A stretch of DNA of 35,706 nucleotides. It comes from Acidimicrobiales bacterium (GTDB lineage: Bacteria; Actinomycetota; Acidimicrobiia; Acidimicrobiales; Acidimicrobilacustridaceae). Positions within the stretch are counted from its first letter, which is position 1, and each line of letters opens with the position of its first letter. Location: positions 1 through 35,706 of the forward strand of contig JALOLR010000021.1 of the NCBI GenBank assembly GCA_025455885.1, written 5' to 3'. The notes beneath the pieces were generated by a model, which worked only from the letters and a program-made list of their open reading frames with translations, was not told the origin of the DNA and ran no database searches. A program made the translations under genes and the position numbers. Positions 1-7,082 of the stretch are shown here, in pieces.

Positions 1-99
1 GTGAACACCGGTCAGTTGATCCAGGGTCCCCCGATCGGGACCAACACCACCGGCCAGGAAGCCGAAGGCCCCCACTGCGTCGGCGGAGGAAGCCACTGA
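1..99 (+). CDS. C-terminal end of an unidentified protein (partial)
   Basis: An open frame enters from the left edge and ends in TGA at 97-99; only about 32 residues are visible, ending in Gly-Gly-Gly-Ser-His. The stop overlaps the ATG of the downstream cytochrome c gene (ATGA), which argues for a real, translationally coupled gene. Codon use is GC-rich at third positions like the neighbours. The fragment is too short to place in a family. Because the next gene is a dihaem cytochrome c, a cytochrome b or Rieske subunit of a bc complex is a reasonable guess, but that is inference from context only. Confidence 0.55.
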   Translation: MNTGQLIQGPPIGTNTTGQEAEGPHCVGGGSH

Positions 100-1220
100 T
101 GTCCGTTCTGTCCACCGTCGTGATCGCCGATGTGCAGCGCACGATCGGCATCGTGATCGCCCTCGTCATCATCGGCGCGTTCGCGGTCGCCGTGATCGTC
201 AACATGCGCAAGGGGCGGGCCGAGGTCGGCTCCGAGGTCGAGCTGGCGGCCAACCGCAAGCCGTACATGGACGACGACGAGCTCGAGACCAAGAAGCTCG
301 ACCGGACCCTCGGCCTCGGGCTGGTGGTGCTCGCCGTCATCGGCATCACCCTCCCGCTCTACTGGTTGGCCGAGCCGGGTCGCCAGACCGGGGCGGTCGA
401 GACGTTCGAGGAGACGTTCGTGTCCCGGGGCGAGGAGCTCTACAACGTGGGCGCCAACTGCGCCGCCTGCCACGGCCCGAACGGTGTGGGCGGCGTGGCG
501 TCGTTCACGGTGACCTCCGACGGGCAGTACGTCGCCACGGTGAGCTGGAAGTCGCCGGCGCTCGACACGGTGCTGTTCCGCTACACCCGTGAGGAGGTGA
601 AGTCCATCCTCATCTACGGCCGGGGGTTCTCGCCGATGCCGGCGTGGGGTGCCGAGGGCGGTGGGCCGCTGACCGACCAGCAGCTCGACAACATCATCGA
701 CTACCTCTTCAGCATCCAGCTCCCCGCCGAGGAGGCGGCGCGCCTCCGCGACGAGCAGATCGCCAAGGTCTGCGCGCCCGACGCCGAGGGGCGCTGCACC
801 ATCCCCGACCCCGGGAGTCCCGGCGGGACGCGCACCTACGCCACCCTCGGCGAGGCGATCTTCAACCTCGGGCTCTACGACGGGTTCGCGGGCGGGGCCT
901 ACTCGTGCGGCCGGTGCCACACCAAGGGGTGGTCCTACGGCCAGCCCGAGGTGTCCGGCGGCGGGGCCATGGGCCCGAGCCTCCGCGACGGCGCCACGTT
1001 GCGCCAGTTCCCCACCGCCGAGTCGCAGATCGAGTTCGTGACGAACTACCAGCCCTTCGGCACGTCCTACGGCGTGAACGGGCTGTCCGAGGGGGCCATG
1101 CCCGGCTTCGGCGCCAACCCCAACGTCGCCGACCCGGAGACCGCCGTGCTCAGCCCTGACCAGTACATGTTCACCCAGGAGCAGATCGCTGCCGTGGTCG
1201 CCTACGAGCGGAGCCTCTGA
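99..1220 (+). CDS. Membrane-anchored dihaem cytochrome c
   Basis: The protein has 373 residues. Two hydrophobic segments (about residues 14-36 and 71-91) flank a short charged loop and anchor the protein. Two cytochrome c domains follow, with haem-binding CAACH at 121-125 and CGRCH at 270-274. Candidate distal Met ligands are visible in each domain (SPMPAW after the first haem, GAMPGF after the second). The role should be electron transfer on the outer face of the membrane, probably from a bc-type quinol oxidase towards a terminal oxidase. The ATG overlaps the upstream stop, and the stop overlaps the next ATG, so it is in an operon. It differs from actinobacterial QcrC in having its membrane segments in a pair at the N-terminus; the exact complex is not proven. 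Confidence 0.85.
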   Translation: MSVLSTVVIADVQRTIGIVIALVIIGAFAVAVIVNMRKGRAEVGSEVELAANRKPYMDDDELETKKLDRTLGLGLVVLAVIGITLPLYWLAEPGRQTGAVETFEETFVSRGEELYNVGANCAACHGPNGVGGVASFTVTSDGQYVATVSWKSPALDTVLFRYTREEVKSILIYGRGFSPMPAWGAEGGGPLTDQQLDNIIDYLFSIQLPAEEAARLRDEQIAKVCAPDAEGRCTIPDPGSPGGTRTYATLGEAIFNLGLYDGFAGGAYSCGRCHTKGWSYGQPEVSGGGAMGPSLRDGATLRQFPTAESQIEFVTNYQPFGTSYGVNGLSEGAMPGFGANPNVADPETAVLSPDQYMFTQEQIAAVVAYERSL

Positions 1221-2161
1221 TGCTCGCCACCGTCCAGACCTTCGCCGGCCTCGCCTGGGACCCGGGCATCCGCGGCATCCTCATCGTCGCGGTCGCCGTG
1301 GCCGTCCTCATGGGTTCGGTGTACCTGCTGCTGGCCACCAACGTCGGTGCCCGTCTCGGGATGCTGGTCGCCCTCACCGGCCTCTTCGGGTTCATGGTGA
1401 TCCTCACCCTGATCTGGTGGCTCCAGCCGCCCGCCATCGGTCCGCGGGGTGACGCCAACACGTGGGAGCCGGTGGAGGTCTTCGTCGAGGGGGGAGAGGC
1501 CCCACGGACGGCCCAGGCCGCCGAGCTCCCCGTGCCGAGCGACATCCCGTCGCCGGAGCAGATCCTCGCCGACAACCCCCAGCTCGCCGAGGAGTACCCC
1601 AACGGGTTCGTCCTCTCCGACCTCGCCGCCAACAACCCCGAGATCCTCGAGCAGTACGCCAGCCAGGAGGCCCTCGCCGGCTGGAGGGTGATCCCCTCCA
1701 GCGAGGCGGGCGAGGCGCAGGCCACCGCCGACGTGGTGTTGGCCGAGGCCGGCATCTTCGGCGGGCCGACCGAGTACAAGAAGCTGAACGTCTTCTCCTA
1801 CGGGGGCAAGCCCACCCGCGACGAGGAGTGCCCCGACGGTGGGCTGCTCTGCCGGGCGTGGTACCGGGTGCGCACCCCCTTCATGACCAACCCCGAGCAC
1901 TACGCGGTGGTGCAGGTGCAGGCCGTCGTCGAGCAGACTCCCGTGCCCGGTGAGGCCCCGCCGCTGCCCAAGGTCGACGAGAGCCAGCCCGTCATCTCCG
2001 TCGTGCTGGTGCGCGAGCTCGGCACCGTCCGGCTCATCCCCTTCCTCTACTTCGTCATCTCGACGGCGCTCTTCGTCCTCTTCGCCTGGGTCCTGCACAA
2101 CCGTGACAAGACCCTCATGAAGAACAAGGCCGCCGCCGAGGCCGTCGCGCAGGGGACCTGA
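1220..2161 (+). CDS. Membrane protein of unknown function in the cytochrome c / nuo gene run
   Basis: The protein has 313 residues and I do not recognise the family. Two adjacent hydrophobic helices lie near the N-terminus (about residues 14-35 and 43-64). A hydrophilic middle of about 200 residues follows, and a third hydrophobic helix lies near residues 273-295 with a Lys-rich end that should be cytoplasmic. The middle part would then face the outside. No haem motif or iron-sulfur motif is seen. Its ATG overlaps the stop of the dihaem cytochrome, and nuoA1 starts 4 bases after its own stop, so it is probably co-expressed with both. An accessory or assembly subunit of the cytochrome module is the simplest idea, but it is only inference. 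Confidence 0.75.
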   Translation: MLATVQTFAGLAWDPGIRGILIVAVAVAVLMGSVYLLLATNVGARLGMLVALTGLFGFMVILTLIWWLQPPAIGPRGDANTWEPVEVFVEGGEAPRTAQAAELPVPSDIPSPEQILADNPQLAEEYPNGFVLSDLAANNPEILEQYASQEALAGWRVIPSSEAGEAQATADVVLAEAGIFGGPTEYKKLNVFSYGGKPTRDEECPDGGLLCRAWYRVRTPFMTNPEHYAVVQVQAVVEQTPVPGEAPPLPKVDESQPVISVVLVRELGTVRLIPFLYFVISTALFVLFAWVLHNRDKTLMKNKAAAEAVAQGT

Positions 2162-2165
2162 CCGG

Positions 2166-2639
2166 ATGGCCCAGTACCTCCCGATCCTCATGCTCCTCTG
2201 CCTGGCCCTGGTGTTCGCCGGGCTGAGCCGGTTCGCGTCGAGGCTCCTGGCCCCCCGTCGTCCGTCGTTGCCGAAGGCGGCCCCCTACGAGTGCGGGATC
2301 GTGCCCGGCAAGGAGCCGCCGGAGCGGTTCCCGGTCAAGTTCTTCCTCGTGGCGATGATCTTCATCGTCTTCGACATCGAGATCATCTTCTTGTTCCCCT
2401 ACGCCGTCGTGCACCGCGAGCTGGGCGCGTACGGCCTCGTGGCCGTCGTCATCTTCGTGGCGCTGGTGTTCGAGTCGTTCGTGTACCTGATCGGCAACGG
2501 CGCCCTCGACTGGGGCCCGGTCAAGCGGCTCCGCGAAGCGGCCGTGGTGTCGCCGGCCCGCACCGTCTCGACCACCGTCCGGCGGGTCGGCACCGAGGGC
2601 CGCGAGCCCGTTGCCGCCACGACCACCGAGGCGGCCTGA
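2166..2639 (+). CDS. nuoA: NADH-quinone oxidoreductase subunit A (complex I, first operon)
   Basis: Small membrane subunit of complex I that helps form the quinone-cavity entrance with NuoH and NuoJ. The 157-residue protein shows the three-helix NuoA pattern. It carries the family signature YECG near residue 39, then [15 protein letters not shown] with the conserved Asp-Ile-Glu in helix 2. About 35 extra C-terminal residues, rich in Ala, Thr and Arg, extend past helix 3, making it longer than most NuoA proteins. It opens the 14-gene nuo run; the stop overlaps the nuoB ATG. Family assignment is secure. Confidence 0.95.
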   Translation: MAQYLPILMLLCLALVFAGLSRFASRLLAPRRPSLPKAAPYECGIVPGKEPPERFPVKFFLVAMIFIVFDIEIIFLFPYAVVHRELGAYGLVAVVIFVALVFESFVYLIGNGALDWGPVKRLREAAVVSPARTVSTTVRRVGTEGREPVAATTTEAA

Positions 2640-3226
2640 TGTCGAGCGAGACCCGTCCGACCGGGGGACTGCTCGATTCAGGCCTCGAGGGGCTGCAGCA
2701 CAACTTCCTCACCGGCACCCTCGAGGAGTTCGTGAAGTGGTCCCGGGCCCGCTCGGTGATGCCCGCCACGTTCGGCCTGGCCTGCTGCGCCATCGAGATG
2801 ATGGCCGCCGGGGGCCCGCACTACGACCTCGCCCGCTACGGCATGGAGGTCTTCCGGGCCTCGCCCCGCCAGGCCGACCTGATGATCGTCGCCGGCCGCG
2901 TCTCGCAGAAGATGGCCCCGGTGCTGCGCCAGATCTACGACCAGATGATGGAGCCCAAGTGGGTCATCTCCATGGGCGTGTGCGCCTCGTCCGGGGGGAT
3001 GTTCAACAACTACGCCATCGTCCAGGGGGTCGACCAGATCGTTCCCGTCGACGTGTACGCCCCCGGGTGCCCGCCCACCCCCGAGACGCTGATGCACGCC
3101 ATCCTCACCCTGCACTCCAAGATCCGCGCCGGCGAGTTGACCAGGCGTCCCGGTGAGGGAGCCGGGATCGTCATCGAGCAGCACCACGACGGCGCCCCCA
3201 CCCCCGTCTCGCTCGGGCGGAGCTGA
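2639..3226 (+). CDS. nuoB: NADH-quinone oxidoreductase subunit B (cluster N2 subunit, first operon)
   Basis: Peripheral-arm subunit carrying the terminal 4Fe-4S cluster N2 that passes electrons to quinone. The 195-residue protein has the adjacent Cys49-Cys50 pair in [10 protein letters not shown], Cys115 in GVCASSGG and Cys144 in APGCPPTPE, the complete N2 ligand set. The usual FRASPRQ segment is present. The start is the ATG that overlaps the nuoA stop; a longer open frame upstream is only the shadow of nuoA. Ends two bases before the GTG start of nuoC. Confidence 0.96.
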   Translation: MSSETRPTGGLLDSGLEGLQHNFLTGTLEEFVKWSRARSVMPATFGLACCAIEMMAAGGPHYDLARYGMEVFRASPRQADLMIVAGRVSQKMAPVLRQIYDQMMEPKWVISMGVCASSGGMFNNYAIVQGVDQIVPVDVYAPGCPPTPETLMHAILTLHSKIRAGELTRRPGEGAGIVIEQHHDGAPTPVSLGRS

Positions 3227-3228
3227 CC

Positions 3229-3765
3229 GTGGCCGACGACGAGACCGCATCCGGTCCGGAGGAGGCGCCGGGCGAGGCCGACCACGCGCCCGAGCTCCGG
3301 CACGGCGCGCCGGTCGTGCACTCCCACGGCCAGCAGGTGCTCGTCGTCACCCGGGAGCAGTACCTCGACGTGGTCCGGGCCCTGCACGACGAGGGCTTCC
3401 ACATGTGCGTCGACCTCACCGGCGTCGACTACCTCACCCATCCGGGGCGCGACCTTCCGGCCGGCATCGCTCCCGAGCGCTTCGAGGTCGTGGTGTCGCT
3501 GATCTCCCACCGCCGCCGCGAGCGCATCCGCATCCGGGTGCAGGTGCCCGAGTCCGATCCGGTGCTGCCGTCACTGTTCGGCCTCTACGCCGGCACCGAG
3601 GCGCTCGAGCGTGAGACGTTCGACATGTTCGGGATCGCCTTCGACGACCATCCCGACCTCACCCGGATCCTCATGCCCGAGGACTGGGTCGGACACCCCC
3701 TGCGCAAGGACTACGACCCCGGCCGGATCCCCGTGCAGTTCAAAGCTGCGCCTGCCAGCCGCTGA
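3229..3765 (+). CDS. nuoC: NADH-quinone oxidoreductase subunit C (first operon)
   Basis: Structural subunit of the connecting part of the peripheral arm, binding NuoD and NuoB. The 178-residue protein carries the 30-kDa subunit signature ERETFDMFG beginning at residue 127 and HPLRKDY at 156-162. The GTG start has a GGAG ribosome-binding site about 9 bases upstream. NuoC and NuoD are separate proteins here, unlike the fused NuoCD of enterobacteria. The N-terminal 30 residues are acidic and probably disordered. Confidence 0.95.
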   Translation: MADDETASGPEEAPGEADHAPELRHGAPVVHSHGQQVLVVTREQYLDVVRALHDEGFHMCVDLTGVDYLTHPGRDLPAGIAPERFEVVVSLISHRRRERIRIRVQVPESDPVLPSLFGLYAGTEALERETFDMFGIAFDDHPDLTRILMPEDWVGHPLRKDYDPGRIPVQFKAAPASR

Positions 3766-3784
3766 CGAAGGTGGTGACCCCCCG

Positions 3785-5122
3785 ATGACCGCGACCGACC
3801 ACGCCCCGCCGGCCAACGTCGCCCAGACCGCCGAGGGCGCCCAGGAGATGACCGGCCGCGCCGTGCTCGACGCCGCCGAGCGGCTGCGCGAGGTCGGAGC
3901 CGTGCTGCGCCTCTCCGAGGCCGAGGCGGCGGCGATCGAGGCGGAGGGCGCCCCCGACGACGAGACGATGCTCATCAACATGGGCCCGCAGCACCCGAGC
4001 ACGCACGGGGTGCTGCGCCTGATGCTCGAGCTGAAGGGCGAGACCGTCCAGCGCTGCAAGCCGATCATCGGGTACCTGCACACGGGCATGGAGCGCACCG
4101 GGGAGGAGCTCACCTACCTCCAGGGGCCCACCAACGTCACCCGCATGGACTACGCCGCCCCGCTGTTCACCGAGCTGGCGTTCTCGCTCACCGTCGAGCG
4201 GCTGCTCGACATCGAGGTGCCGCCCCGGGCGATGTGGATCCGCATGCTCATGACCGAGATGAACCGCATCTCGTCGCACCTGCTCTTCATGGCCACGAAC
4301 GGCATGGACCTCGGCGCCGTGTCGATGATGCTCTACGGGTGGCGGGAGCGCGAGGAGGCGCTGCGGTTCCTCCAGGAGGTCACCGGCCTGCGGATGAACC
4401 ACAACTACATCCGCCCCGGCGGGGTCGCCGCCGACCTGCCCGACGGGTGGCGAGACGGCGTCCTGCGCCTGCTCGACCTCCTGCCCGAGCGGCTCGGCGA
4501 GTACGAGACGCTGATGAACAACCAGCCGATCTGGCGCGACCGCCTGCAGGGGGTGGGCTCCATCACCGCCGAGGAGTGCATGGCCCTCGGCGTGACCGGC
4601 CCGATCCTGCGCTCCACGGGCTACGCGTGGGACCTGCGTCGCGACATGCCCTACATGGGCTACGACGAGGTCGACTTCGACGTGGTGGTCGGCACCTACG
4701 GCGACTGCTACGACCGCTTCGCCATCCGACTCGCCGAGATCCGCGAGTCGATGTCGATCGTGCGCCAGTGCCTCGACAAGATGCCCAAGGGCGACTACCG
4801 CATCCAGGACAAGAAGGTCACCCCGCCCCCGAGGGCCCGGATCGACGAGTCGATGGAGGCGTTGATCCACCACTTCAAGATCTTCACGGAGGGCTTCAAG
4901 GTGCCCGAGGGCGAGGCCTACGTCGCCGTCGAGAGCCCTCGCGGCGAGCTCGGCTGCTACATCGTCAGCGACGGGAGCCCGAACCCCTACCGGATGCACG
5001 TGCGGGCCCCCAGCTTCGTCAACCTCCAGTCGCTGCCCCACATGATGCACGGAGGTCTCATCGCCGACGGGGTGGCCTGCATCTCCTCGGTCGACCCGAT
5101 CCTCGGCGAGGTGGACCGCTGA
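3785..5122 (+). CDS. nuoD: NADH-quinone oxidoreductase subunit D (quinone-site subunit, first operon)
   Basis: The 49-kDa-type subunit that, with NuoB, forms the quinone headgroup site. The 445-residue protein has about 55 extra N-terminal residues before the conserved GPQHPSTHG. Site residues are intact: His74, Tyr123 in RMDY and Asp175 in MDLGA, at the fixed family spacing of 49 and 52 residues. The C-terminal DPILGEVDR also carries its Asp437. The position equivalent to the methylated Arg of mitochondrial NDUFS2 is Thr100 (LHTGMER). The chosen ATG follows a good site, AAGGTGGTGA; an in-frame extension upstream overlaps nuoC and was rejected. The stop overlaps the nuoE ATG. Confidence 0.96.
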   Translation: MTATDHAPPANVAQTAEGAQEMTGRAVLDAAERLREVGAVLRLSEAEAAAIEAEGAPDDETMLINMGPQHPSTHGVLRLMLELKGETVQRCKPIIGYLHTGMERTGEELTYLQGPTNVTRMDYAAPLFTELAFSLTVERLLDIEVPPRAMWIRMLMTEMNRISSHLLFMATNGMDLGAVSMMLYGWREREEALRFLQEVTGLRMNHNYIRPGGVAADLPDGWRDGVLRLLDLLPERLGEYETLMNNQPIWRDRLQGVGSITAEECMALGVTGPILRSTGYAWDLRRDMPYMGYDEVDFDVVVGTYGDCYDRFAIRLAEIRESMSIVRQCLDKMPKGDYRIQDKKVTPPPRARIDESMEALIHHFKIFTEGFKVPEGEAYVAVESPRGELGCYIVSDGSPNPYRMHVRAPSFVNLQSLPHMMHGGLIADGVACISSVDPILGEVDR

Positions 5123-5736
5123 TGGCCCGCCTCACCCCTGCCAACGTCGCCCTGGCCCATGAGATCGTGGGCCGCTACCCCCGACCCAAGTCGGCGCTCA
5201 TCCCGCTGCTGCACCTGGCCCAGGAGCAGGACGGCCACGTCACGGGCGACGCCATGGCCCACATCGCCGAGCTGGTCGACGTCACCCCGGCCGAGGTCTA
5301 CGGCACGGCCAGCTTCTACGAGATGTTCAAGTTCGAGCCGGTGGGCCGCTACATGGTCAACATCTGCACGAACATCTCCTGCCAGCTCATGGGAGGCGAG
5401 GAGCTCCTGCACCACGCGGAGCAGCGACTCGGGATCGTCCCCGGCCAGACCACCGCCGACGGTCTCTTCACCATCGAGGACGTGGAGTGCATCGCCGCCT
5501 GCACCGAGGCCCCGTGCCTGCAGGTGAACTACCGCTACTTCCACCGGATCACCCACGACGAGTTCGACACCCTCGTGGACGACCTCGCCGCCGGGCGCCG
5601 TGACGACATCCCGCCCCACGGCACCCTGGCCCGGGTCCGCCAGCAGATCCCCGCCGATCGCCGCGCCGGGTCCGTCGCTCCCGAAGCCACCGAGGTCCCC
5701 GTGTGGATGACCGCCCCCGAGGAGGCGCAGGCCTGA
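5122..5736 (+). CDS. nuoE: NADH-quinone oxidoreductase subunit E (2Fe-2S, first operon)
   Basis: The 24-kDa-type subunit of the NADH dehydrogenase module, holding the off-path 2Fe-2S cluster N1a next to the FMN in NuoF. The 204-residue protein has an N-terminal helical domain and a thioredoxin-like domain with the ligand pattern Cys82-x4-Cys87 and Cys123-x3-Cys127. EVYGTASFYEMF in front of the first pair is typical of the family. The C-terminal 40 residues look like a flexible tail. It starts at an ATG overlapping the nuoD stop and ends in an ATGA overlap with nuoF. This subunit has no counterpart in the second operon. Confidence 0.96.
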   Translation: MARLTPANVALAHEIVGRYPRPKSALIPLLHLAQEQDGHVTGDAMAHIAELVDVTPAEVYGTASFYEMFKFEPVGRYMVNICTNISCQLMGGEELLHHAEQRLGIVPGQTTADGLFTIEDVECIAACTEAPCLQVNYRYFHRITHDEFDTLVDDLAAGRRDDIPPHGTLARVRQQIPADRRAGSVAPEATEVPVWMTAPEEAQA

Positions 5737-7082
5737 TGACGGTCACCGACGCACCGAAGATCGTCACCAGCCGGTTCGGCTACGACGACGGGCACACCCT
5801 GGCCCGCTACGAGGCCACCGGCGGCTACCAGGCGCTGCGCACGGCACTCGGCATGACGCCCGCCGCCGTCCACGACGAGGTGAAGACGGCCAGCCTGCTC
5901 GGTCGGGGCGGCGCGGGCTTCCCCGCCGGCGTCAAGTGGGGCCTCACCCCCGCCGACGTGTGGCCCCGCTACCTCGTCGTCAACGGCGACGAGAGCGAAC
6001 CGGGGACCTACAAGGACCGCCTGCTCATGGAGCGCGACCCCCATCAGCTCATCGAGGGGATCCTGCTGGCGTGCTACGCCGTCGGGTGCGGACAGGCCTT
6101 CCTGTACGTCCGCGGCGAGATGGCCTTCGCCCAGGAGCGCCTGGCCGAGGCCCTGAACGAGGCCTACGCCGCCGGGTACGTGGGGCGCTCGATCCTCGGG
6201 TCGGACTTCTCCGTCGACGTCGTCCTCACCTGGGGCGCCGGCGCCTACATCGTGGGTGAGGAGACCGCCCTCATCGAGAGCCTCGAGGGCAACCGGGGCA
6301 TGCCTCGCCTCAAGCCGCCGTTCTTCCCGGCTGCCAAGGGCCTCTACATGCAGCCGACCATCGTGAACAACGTGGAGACGCTGGCCAACCTCCCGTGGAT
6401 CGTCGCCAACGGGGGAGCGGCGTTCGCCGCCCTCGGTGCCGAGGGCTCGAAGGGCACGCGGGTGTTCGCGGTGTCGGGCCACGTCCGCAACCCGGGCGTG
6501 TTCGAGGTCGAGTACGGGGTCACCACGTTCCGCGACCTCATCTACGCCCCGGTCTACGCCGGCGGCATCCGGGGGGACCACACCCTCAAGGCGTTCATCC
6601 CCGGCGGGGCGTCGGCCCCCTGGTTCTTCGAGGAGCACCTGGACCTCCCCCTCGAGAAGGTTGCCGTCGACCGCGCCGGCTCGATGCTCGGCTCGGGCGC
6701 GGTGGTCGTCATGGACGACACGACCGACGCCGTGAAGGCCTGCCTGCGGGTGGTGCGGTTCTTCGCTCGCGAGTCCTGCGGGAAGTGCACGCCGTGCCGG
6801 GAGGGCACGACCTGGTTGGAGACGATCCTCCAGAGGATCCTCGACGGCCACGGGCGGCCCACCGACCTCGATCTGCTCCTCGATGTCTCCGACAACATCT
6901 CCCCGGGCATCGCCTGGCCCCCGAAGCAGACGACCATCTGCCCGCTCGGCCCGTCCGCCGTCTCGCCCATCGCCTCGGCCCTGGGCCGGTTCCGTCCCGA
7001 GTTCGAGGCCGCCATCGCCCGCGCCGAGGACGCCCGGATGTCGGTCGCCGTCGACCTTCCCCGCACCCCCGCCCATGCCTGA
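5736..7082 (+). CDS. nuoF: NADH-quinone oxidoreductase subunit F (NADH/FMN-binding, first operon)
   Basis: Catalytic subunit that oxidises NADH at FMN and passes electrons to cluster N3. The 448-residue protein contains the NADH/FMN motif GRGGAGFPAGVKWG, the flavin segment NGDESEPGTYKDR, and GAGAYIVGEETALIESLEG. The 4Fe-4S ligands are Cys348, Cys351 and Cys354 in ESCGKCTPC, with Cys402 in TTICPLGPS. The last spacing is a few residues longer than in textbook NuoF, with a WPPK insertion just before the Cys. The ATG at 5736 overlaps the nuoE stop. Present only in operon 1. Confidence 0.96.
   Translation: MTVTDAPKIVTSRFGYDDGHTLARYEATGGYQALRTALGMTPAAVHDEVKTASLLGRGGAGFPAGVKWGLTPADVWPRYLVVNGDESEPGTYKDRLLMERDPHQLIEGILLACYAVGCGQAFLYVRGEMAFAQERLAEALNEAYAAGYVGRSILGSDFSVDVVLTWGAGAYIVGEETALIESLEGNRGMPRLKPPFFPAAKGLYMQPTIVNNVETLANLPWIVANGGAAFAALGAEGSKGTRVFAVSGHVRNPGVFEVEYGVTTFRDLIYAPVYAGGIRGDHTLKAFIPGGASAPWFFEEHLDLPLEKVAVDRAGSMLGSGAVVVMDDTTDAVKACLRVVRFFARESCGKCTPCREGTTWLETILQRILDGHGRPTDLDLLLDVSDNISPGIAWPPKQTTICPLGPSAVSPIASALGRFRPEFEAAIARAEDARMSVAVDLPRTPAHA

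Noticed and set aside
3785-5122. Apparent loss of the quinone-site Tyr in NuoD1 (Asn three residues before RMDY Arg)
   Set aside because: Fixed spacing from the site His shows that the functional Tyr is the one in RMDY (Tyr123), which is present. The same count applied to NuoD2 gives Trp92, so only NuoD2 is altered.
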